DNA of 15,524 bases from Chitinophagaceae bacterium UBA4412 (GTDB taxonomy: Bacteria; Bacteroidota; Bacteroidia; Chitinophagales; Chitinophagaceae): NCBI GenBank assembly GCA_002400445.1, contig DGQO01000101.1, forward strand, positions 1-15,524. Reading direction: 5' to 3'. Below, piece by piece: positions 10,030 to 15,524 of the stretch; the first letter of the stretch is position 1; each line of letters opens with the position of its first letter. A program made the translations under genes and the position numbers. Below the pieces are notes generated by a model. It did not search any database. It saw only the letters and a list, made by a program, of their open reading frames with translations, and was not told the DNA's origin.

Positions 10030-12039
10030 TTACAATTTCACCTGCAAGTTGATCTGGGTACCCTGCCCGGGAAGCGAATTGATCTGCAGGTCTGCATGCA
10101 TCTCTTTGGCCCTGCCCAGCATATTTTCCAGGCCATTACCTCGCTGGCAGGTATGCGTATCGAAACCTTTACCATAATCTTTGATGCACATCTCAAAAAG
10201 ATTACCCTTGATAACCACATTCACGTCCAGTTTTTTTGTACCCGAATATTTCACGGCATTGTTTACGCCTTCTTTAAAAATTAAATAAAGATTCTTCCGC
10301 TGCTCCATTGTTAAATTCAAGTGTGCCATGTCGTCGCTGGAGAAATTACCTTCTATTTCTTTACCATCGCATATTTCATACATAAAGTTTTCCATCCTGG
10401 TCTTTAAACTTTGGGTGTCATTTATTTTTGGCTTTACAACCCATACGATATCGCTCATCCGCTCAATGGTCTCGTGCACATTATTGGTCATTTTGTTTAA
10501 AATATTTTTGGCGCCTGGGTTCGTTTCCTTTAGTTCTGCCATCTGGCTGAGCAAATGGATACTGCTTAAGGAACTACCCACTTCATCATGCAGATCGGCC
10601 GCAATCTGGTTACGTAATTTCAGCTCCTTTACCTGCTGGCCCATCCGGATTCTTTTGAATATAAAAATACTCATCAACAGCAGGAGCAAGCTAATAGAAT
10701 ACCCCGCATATTTCAATATTTTCTGCTGCTGCAGATTTCCCTTGTCAATCAGTTTATCTTTTTTCAAGAGTGCAATTTCATTTTCCTTTTTATCGGAATT
10801 GAATTGCTCTTCCATTTGCCTGAACTGAAACTGAAGTTCACTGCTTTTCAAACTGTCATACAATTGATAATATTTGTTCGTATATGACAAGGCTTTTTCA
10901 AAATCGCCGGTGGATGTATAATAATCTGCTGTATTTCTATAAACCGCAATTTTAGTTTTCATATCTCCCCTGGCATCCAATAATTCCACAGAGCCTACCA
11001 GTTTTTTTTCAAATCCCAATTTTTCTTCTTTCTTACTTGCCAATTTGTTCAATTCTCCATCTACCAAAATAACGAAACTTGTATCTCCTATTCTGGTACT
11101 CAGTACTCGTGATTGCTTAAAATAATCATTAGCTTTTAATCCTTCGTTCTTATCTGCATAAGCCTTACCAATGTTGAAAAGGGCCCGCTGCTCATCTGCC
11201 ACCAGGTTCATTTCCCTGGCTAACTCTAAGGATTTTTCAAAATTCTCAATAGCATTATCATATTTATCCTGGTCTAAATAAATACTGCCGATGGAATTAT
11301 AAGCTGTAGTAATTGATCTTTTATCGCCAATCGCCAATTTAATATCGAGGGATTTTTTTGCGAATACCAAACTTCGATCTAATTGCCCAAGCTCTCCATA
11401 AGAAAGGCCTATGGCCTGGTAACAAAAGGATTTCCCTAGTTTGTTATCAAGTCTCTCAAATATTTCCAATGCAATGAGATGATTTTGCAGCGCTTCTTTA
11501 GGCTTTGATATTATGGAATACGCATTTCCCAGGTTGAGATATAGCCCTGCAGTACCGGCATCGGATTTATTTTTATTGATGGGGAGTTCCAGCGCTTTTT
11601 TATAAAAAAGGATACTTTCTTTTATCTCACCCTTTTTCTTATGATAAAGGCCTGCAGAATGATAATAATTTGCCTGTATATGCTCCCTTTCCTTAGGATT
11701 AGCCTGCTGTGCAAGCGCTGCCAGCTTTCCCAGGTAATAGCTGGCGCTATCTATATTTCCTGTATTCTGAAACAAGTTAATATAGTGAAAATAAATGACG
11801 CCAAGGGGTCGCTGTGAGGTAAGGCCTTTCGCAATATTATAAGAAGCCTGCAAATAAAATTTTGCTTTTGCATAATCCTTACGGCCATAGATTTCAGCCA
11901 GTTTATTCAATGCCTCTGCTTCGGCCTGGTCCTTTTTTCCCAGGGAAATGATATGCTCCAGACTGTCCAGATTTCCCTGGGCAAAGGACTTCCCCGGCAA
12001 ATGATAGAAAACTAAAAAAAGCAATACCCACTTCTTCAT
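10030..12039 (-). CDS. TPR-containing sensor histidine kinase (HisKA_3/NarX-like type)
   Basis: Membrane sensor of 669 residues from the ATG at 12039; the frame stays open to 12111, but this start gives a normal signal peptide (MKKWVLLFLVFYHLPGKSFA). Tetratricopeptide repeats fill about 30-395, for example LYLNLGNAYSIISKPKEALQ, YNSIGSIYLDQDKYDNAIEN and LFNIGKAYADKNEGLKANDY. A coiled coil (about 400-440) leads to one transmembrane helix (about 443-462). The cytoplasmic part has the phospho-acceptor His484 in AADLHDEVGSSLSSIHLL, then an ATPase domain with the N box KEGVNNAVKYS (Asn593), the G1 box KDYGKGFD and GNGLENMLGRAKEM near the C-terminus. All catalytic elements are present. The repeats are presumably periplasmic and may bind a peptide or partner protein; the signal is unknown. 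The NarL-type regulator gene follows 57 nt downstream. Confidence 0.95.
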   Translation of the reverse strand: MKKWVLLFLVFYHLPGKSFAQGNLDSLEHIISLGKKDQAEAEALNKLAEIYGRKDYAKAKFYLQASYNIAKGLTSQRPLGVIYFHYINLFQNTGNIDSASYYLGKLAALAQQANPKEREHIQANYYHSAGLYHKKKGEIKESILFYKKALELPINKNKSDAGTAGLYLNLGNAYSIISKPKEALQNHLIALEIFERLDNKLGKSFCYQAIGLSYGELGQLDRSLVFAKKSLDIKLAIGDKRSITTAYNSIGSIYLDQDKYDNAIENFEKSLELAREMNLVADEQRALFNIGKAYADKNEGLKANDYFKQSRVLSTRIGDTSFVILVDGELNKLASKKEEKLGFEKKLVGSVELLDARGDMKTKIAVYRNTADYYTSTGDFEKALSYTNKYYQLYDSLKSSELQFQFRQMEEQFNSDKKENEIALLKKDKLIDKGNLQQQKILKYAGYSISLLLLLMSIFIFKRIRMGQQVKELKLRNQIAADLHDEVGSSLSSIHLLSQMAELKETNPGAKNILNKMTNNVHETIERMSDIVWVVKPKINDTQSLKTRMENFMYEICDGKEIEGNFSSDDMAHLNLTMEQRKNLYLIFKEGVNNAVKYSGTKKLDVNVVIKGNLFEMCIKDYGKGFDTHTCQRGNGLENMLGRAKEMHADLQINSLPGQGTQINLQVKL

Positions 12040-12326
12040 ACTACAATTTAGTGTAACCGGAGAAGTTATATGATCACTATCGGAAATTTTTATCCCGGAT
12101 ATGCTCAGCAAGGGTTTTTGCCTGGCTGTTGCAACCAGCTACAAAGCCTCAAAAACTTTATGCAATGTCTCAGATTTTATCCAGAAAGGAATGTAGGCAC
12201 AGGTATAAAATCGGGGTAGGTATCATCCAATAGACGGTTACCAAAAAAAGCCGGTGTTTAAAAGATTGAGAGCTGTGCTATGAATTGCAAAATATAACCT
12301 GTACTTTAAAATACTAAAACCTTATC

Positions 12327-12545
12327 ATGATCAATTTAAAGACAAAGAACGAATTGCGCTGCCTCGCCGCTGCATGCATGGTTTTCATGTTTGTGGCCTG
12401 TAATGAAAGCGGGAACAAAACCGAAACCACTACCAATAAAGACACCGTAACAACTACCGTGTCTCCCGCCCCCGTGGATACGGGCATGCAAATGCGGGGT
12501 ATTGACACTACGGTGAATCCTCGCCCGCTTCGTCCGGGTAATTAA
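12327..12545 (+). CDS. Small Thr-rich lipoprotein, unknown function
   Basis: A 72-residue protein with a lipoprotein signal peptide: a basic start (MINLKTKNELR), a hydrophobic core and the lipobox FVAC with the lipidated Cys at residue 25. The mature part is about 48 residues, rich in Thr, Asn, Asp and Pro, and seems unstructured, with TTTNKDTVTTTVSP and a Pro/Arg-rich tail ending PRPLRPGN. No family is recognised. The gene stands alone on the plus strand and is followed after 19 nt by a strong terminator hairpin, which supports it as a real transcribed unit. It is divergent from the TPR kinase across a 287-bp gap and convergent with the TPR membrane protein. The ATG at 12327 is the first in frame that gives a complete signal peptide. 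Confidence 0.75.
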   Translation: MINLKTKNELRCLAAACMVFMFVACNESGNKTETTTNKDTVTTTVSPAPVDTGMQMRGIDTTVNPRPLRPGN

Positions 12546-12564
12546 TGAAAGGAAATTGCTTAGC

Positions 12565-12594
12565 GCTGGCCCAATGATTTGGGCCGGCTTTTTT
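12565..12594 (+). terminator. Rho-independent terminator after the small lipoprotein gene
   Basis: GCTGGCCCAA (12565-12574) pairs with TTGGGCCGGC (12579-12588) around the loop TGAT, a ten-pair stem with one G-U pair, followed by six T residues (12589-12594). On the minus strand no T-run follows the hairpin, so it should act mainly on plus-strand transcripts, that is on the lipoprotein gene. Confidence 0.85.
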
Positions 12595-12619
12595 ATTTCT
12601 CCCCGGCTTCGAATACACC

Positions 12620-14035
12620 CTATGCAGGTTCCTTCCGTGGGTTTAGGCCTTTTTTACCCTTAGACGCCCGCGGCAGGGTAAGCTTATGAATGAGCCAGTG
12701 CTCTATGCGGTGATGCGCAGGAATGAGCATGGAAGCTATCACCACAAAAATGAGCAATTCGTAGATGGGTGTATGATGTGTGAATGCCTCTACCAGCGGG
12801 TGCAGTAGCAAGGTGAGGTATTCAAATAAAATAAGCAAGGAGATAATGCCTAAGAAACGAATGATGCGTGCCGGTAACTTAATGCGGCTAAGCAGTACCG
12901 TAAATAAAAATAATGTGGGAATGGCCAGGCCAATAAGTAAGAGTTGCAATTGCTGCCGCCGCTCATCTTTGTGCCTTCGCTCTGCTTCCGCCATTTCATC
13001 CTGCCGGAGTTTTTCATTGATAGTTATACTTTCTGATTCCCTGATTTTCTCTTTGCTATAAATATCATCGCTCAACAGCTTTTCCTTTTGCAGGTATAAA
13101 AACGCACTATCTTTTTTGTTCTGTTCATTATAGACTTCCGTAAGGAACATTACTGCCTCCAGTTCACGACTTTGAAAAAGATCTTTGCGGGCAAGGGTGT
13201 AAGATGCTTTTGCATAGTGCAGGCTTGAGTCTGGCTGCTGTGTGGCTTTGTACAATTTGGCTAATCCCAAATAGGCTTCACACACAAAATCTTCATCATT
13301 GGCTGCAAACAAAAACACGATGGCAGCTTTATAAATTTTTAACGCCAGGTCATAGCGTTGTGCCTTTAAATAAGTATTGCCAAGGCCAACCATGGCGGTG
13401 CCCGTAAAATCTACATCCTTCATTTCCTGTGCCTGCTGCAGGCTGCGGTCAAAATATGCATAGGCAGAATCTGTATTGTCTTTGCGGTAATAAACATCTC
13501 CCAGGTTTAAGTTGATATTAAAACGCAGATCGGTAAGCTGCTCTGTTTCTATGATGGAATCTGCCTGCCGTAAATAGTTTAGAGAGAGATCGTATTCTTC
13601 CCGGTAAGCATACACAATACCAATATTCATGATCACACTTGCCAGGTTGTAAGAACTTTTGCCCTTCTCCTCCAGCCTTAATTTTCGCAGGTAAAACTCC
13701 AGGGCTTTGGAATAATTTCCCATGCTCAAAAAGCCATTGGCCATCTGCCCCAGCGAGCGGGACTCTCCCTCTGCATACTTAATCCGCTGCGCCAGGAAAA
13801 GCGCTTTTTGGGCAACTCGTAATGAAGAGTCGGGTGCATAAGAATAAAGATAACTAGCCATTTTCCACATACATTCTACCCTGCCAGTATCGCTGTGTTG
13901 CTTTGCCAGCAGCACTTGCATGCTATCTGCCTTTTGCTTTTGCGCAGTAGCCTGCAGGCTCACAAGGCATAGCAAAGCAATCATCCATTGGCTTAGGTAT
14001 CTTCTGCATTGTGAAGGAAATTGATATATCGGCAC
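12620..14035 (-). CDS. TPR protein with three C-terminal transmembrane helices, no kinase domain
   Basis: A 471-residue protein from a GTG at 14035. No ATG lies upstream in frame; the first internal ATG (13984) would leave a signal peptide of only about 15 residues, so the GTG is preferred. The signal peptide (about 1-32) has two Arg, a hydrophobic core and ends ATA-Q. Tetratricopeptide repeats cover about 50-320, for example IMNIGIVYAYREEYDLSLNY (136-155) and LNLGDVYYRKDNTDSAYAYF (176-195). A charged coiled coil (about 325-362) leads to three hydrophobic helices (about 363-382, 391-411, 424-440) and a basic tail ending KKGLNPRKEPA. The N-terminal layout matches TPR sensor kinases of Bacteroidota, such as the one at 10030-12039, but there is no HisKA or ATPase domain. 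Similar kinase-less proteins occur in related bacteria as far as I recall; no function is known to me. Confidence 0.8.
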   Translation of the reverse strand: MPIYQFPSQCRRYLSQWMIALLCLVSLQATAQKQKADSMQVLLAKQHSDTGRVECMWKMASYLYSYAPDSSLRVAQKALFLAQRIKYAEGESRSLGQMANGFLSMGNYSKALEFYLRKLRLEEKGKSSYNLASVIMNIGIVYAYREEYDLSLNYLRQADSIIETEQLTDLRFNINLNLGDVYYRKDNTDSAYAYFDRSLQQAQEMKDVDFTGTAMVGLGNTYLKAQRYDLALKIYKAAIVFLFAANDEDFVCEAYLGLAKLYKATQQPDSSLHYAKASYTLARKDLFQSRELEAVMFLTEVYNEQNKKDSAFLYLQKEKLLSDDIYSKEKIRESESITINEKLRQDEMAEAERRHKDERRQQLQLLLIGLAIPTLFLFTVLLSRIKLPARIIRFLGIISLLILFEYLTLLLHPLVEAFTHHTPIYELLIFVVIASMLIPAHHRIEHWLIHKLTLPRASKGKKGLNPRKEPA

Positions 14036-14348
14036 AGTGTAAAATAACTTTTTTTAGCGCTTATTCAAGAATTGTATTGCGGTTTTTAAATCACAAAATA
14101 AGCTAAGCATAAGGTAACTGGAATAGATATAGCATCCACGATTTAGCAGCCTTATTTAGCGCTAAAATCTTCAGCCTCCCTGCCCGCAACCCTCCTCTCT
14201 TACAACCCTTGGTGCAGAAAGGATCCCTACTTTTAACGCCTCATTTTAAAACCACAGCATTTAAAACGCCGTCTTTTACATCAAAATAAATTAAATTTAT
14301 CGGGCCTCCCCCACAGTTTTGTATTTTTAAACTACTACATACTAAAGC
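14036..14348. other. Divergent intergenic region, 313 bp, with repeated TTTAGCGCT sites
   Basis: It separates the TPR membrane protein from the caspase-like gene. It carries TTTAGCGCT at 14053-14061 and again at 14155-14163; the second is part of the perfect 12-bp palindrome TTTAGCGCTAAA (14155-14166). The first copy lies between a TTG (minus strand, 14068-14066) and a degenerate -7 element TATTTTAC (14046-14039) spaced by 19 nt. For the caspase-like gene a weak -7 candidate CAGTTTTG lies at 14314-14321. No RNA gene or coding frame is apparent. Confidence 0.5.
14039..14068 (-). promoter_or_regulatory. Possible promoter of the TPR membrane protein with embedded palindrome
   Basis: On the minus strand TTG (14068-14066) is followed after 19 nt by TATTTTAC (14046-14039), two mismatches from TAnnTTTG. 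The six-base palindrome AGCGCT (14056-14061) lies in the spacer, where a repressor would block RNA polymerase. The proposed GTG start is only three bases beyond the -7 element, so the message would be leaderless. The mismatches make this a weak call. Confidence 0.3.
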
Positions 14349-15524
14349 ATGAAATCAAAACTCATCGGCCTGTGCATCATTTGCATTTTTGCCACCGAAG
14401 CCGCACAATCGCAGTCATTGTTTTACATGGCCTACCGCTTTACAGACCTTGCAGACACGGCCGAGTATAACGTGTTTTTAGTTCGGGAAGAAGATGGAAC
14501 AGGTTTTTACCGGGTACGATTTACTGATGCCGAAACTCATGAAGACATGGTGGTAGAACTAGACATGGAAGAAAAATATCTTACCGATAAAAATGGATAT
14601 ACCGATACCACGAAATTGTATTTCAAAGGTTCTAACCCCCGCATCATCCAGGGTGACAAAGATTATAAGTACTACCCCGAACGCTTCTGGTTTAAGCAAG
14701 ACCGCAACACGGGTCTCTTTGAGCCCTGGGCGGTTACAAGCCCCGATGAACAAGGAACTGCCAATGCAAAATTTACAGAACCGCCTGTATTGCTGGAGCA
14801 ACAGGACCTCACCGAAGATCTTGTAGGCGCCTTCTTTTTTGAAGACGATGCCTTTTACAAAAACCTCTTTACGGTAAAGCCCCGTTCCCTCACCCCACAG
14901 CAAAGGAAAGATGTACTGCACCTCGTAATTGTGGCCAACACGGATGATGATCTCATTGGCAATACCTGCGTTTTAGACAAAGACCGCAACCTCAAAATGT
15001 TTAAAGACCTCGCAGAATTTATGGGCATCGGCTTCGATTCCAAAGTAATTTTTGGGGCCGATTTTAGTAAACAAAATGTGGCCAGCGCTGTAACCAATTT
15101 GCAACCTAATGCAAACGATCTCGTGGTATTTTATTATTCGGGCCATGGCTTTAATGATCCCAATGCAAACCGCAGCTATCCCAATATGGCGCTCTCCAAT
15201 AAAAGTTTCGAAGATGCTATGGCCAGCTCTATGAACATTGAAGATGTGTACAATATCATCAAAGCAAAAGGCGCACGCTTTAACCTTGTGCTTAGCGATT
15301 GCTGCAATAACCGGCCAGACGATCGGGCCATCCTGAGTTGCGATGTGCCCCGCACCCGCAGCACTACACTCGGCTGGAGCCTCGAAAACTGCAAAGCTCT
15401 TTTCATGAATGAAAAGCCGATTTCCATCCTGGCCACTGCCGCACAGCGGGGTGAACAGTCTACCGGCAATATTAGCTATGGTGGCTTCTACACGAATAAT
15501 TTTCGCACTAACCTTATCAGTTAT
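14349..15524 (+). CDS. Exported caspase-like (peptidase C14 fold) protein, 5' part
   Basis: The first 392 codons are visible; the frame is open to the window end. The signal peptide (about 1-22, MKSKLIGLCIICIFATEAAQ) implies export. Residues about 23-185 are a charged, probably beta-rich region that I do not recognise. A caspase-like domain begins near 188 with VLHLVIVANTDDD and contains KDRNLKMFKDLAEFMGI. The catalytic His is His266 in VVFYYSGHGF. The catalytic Cys is Cys319 in LVLSDCCNN, following the D-x-C pattern; Cys318 is its neighbour. Both dyad residues are present, so activity is plausible. Caspase-like C14 proteases cleave after Arg/Lys or Asp, or act as adaptors; the specificity here is unknown. 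The signal peptide argues against a purely cytosolic role such as defence. It diverges from the TPR membrane protein across 313 bp. The start ATG is the first in frame that gives a full signal peptide. Confidence 0.85.
   Translation, partial: MKSKLIGLCIICIFATEAAQSQSLFYMAYRFTDLADTAEYNVFLVREEDGTGFYRVRFTDAETHEDMVVELDMEEKYLTDKNGYTDTTKLYFKGSNPRIIQGDKDYKYYPERFWFKQDRNTGLFEPWAVTSPDEQGTANAKFTEPPVLLEQQDLTEDLVGAFFFEDDAFYKNLFTVKPRSLTPQQRKDVLHLVIVANTDDDLIGNTCVLDKDRNLKMFKDLAEFMGIGFDSKVIFGADFSKQNVASAVTNLQPNANDLVVFYYSGHGFNDPNANRSYPNMALSNKSFEDAMASSMNIEDVYNIIKAKGARFNLVLSDCCNNRPDDRAILSCDVPRTRSTTLGWSLENCKALFMNEKPISILATAAQRGEQSTGNISYGGFYTNNFRTNLISY

Noticed and set aside
10328..10828. 166-codon open frame on the plus strand
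   Set aside because: Antisense to the transmitter region of the TPR kinase, which has intact H and N boxes on the other strand.
12040..12111. 24-codon N-terminal extension of the TPR kinase
   Set aside because: The internal ATG at 12039 begins a textbook signal peptide; the extension would put a polar stretch before it.

Overview
The window looks like chromosomal DNA of a Bacteroidota bacterium, most likely near Chitinophagaceae. The evidence is indirect: TAnnTTTG-type -7 promoter elements lie just upstream of several start codons, no strong Shine-Dalgarno sites stand out, and the gene families are typical of the phylum (a two-component propeller/Y_Y_Y sensor kinase of the LytS type with a LytTR regulator, TPR-containing sensor kinases, 'NVGIGTTNP'-type fibre proteins, a pappalysin-like protease and an exported caspase-like protein). 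I see no rRNA, tRNA, CRISPR array, transposase or phage module.

Layout. Positions 1-2596 hold two divergent housekeeping genes: the 5' part of an ABC-F ATPase of the YbiT type (minus strand, cut by the window edge) and a complete arginyl-tRNA synthetase, argS (plus). Their start sites carry near-identical -7 elements (TACTTTTGCGGC and TAGTTTTGCGGC). Positions 2660-6395 (minus) are a sensor/regulator operon: a 1007-residue periplasmic-propeller histidine kinase followed, with a 32-nt overlap, by a LytTR response regulator. Positions 6647-8948 (minus) are two exported proteins in probable operon order: a fibre/adhesin-like protein, then an M43 pappalysin-like zinc metalloprotease. A 388-bp gap follows; next to the fibre gene it contains an 18-bp dyad that covers possible divergent -7 elements. 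Positions 9337-12039 (minus) are a second, unrelated two-component operon: a TPR-containing HisKA_3-type kinase and a NarL/FixJ regulator, with a probable terminator at 9248-9276.

The right part (12327-15524) holds a 72-residue Thr-rich lipoprotein (plus) with a clear terminator, a TPR membrane protein with three C-terminal transmembrane helices and no kinase domain (minus), and the first 392 residues of an exported caspase-like (C14) protein that runs off the right edge (plus). The last two diverge from a 313-bp region with two copies of TTTAGCGCT, one of them part of a perfect 12-bp palindrome.

How the genes may work together. Each kinase and its adjacent regulator almost certainly form a pair. 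The fibre/protease pair sits between the two systems on the same strand, so regulation by one of them is possible, but nothing in the sequence proves it. I found no clear previously undescribed multi-gene system. The most unusual items are the caspase-like exported protein with an unrecognised N-terminal domain, the kinase-less TPR membrane protein, the fibre/protease pair, and the dyad elements at 8955-8972 and 14053-14166.
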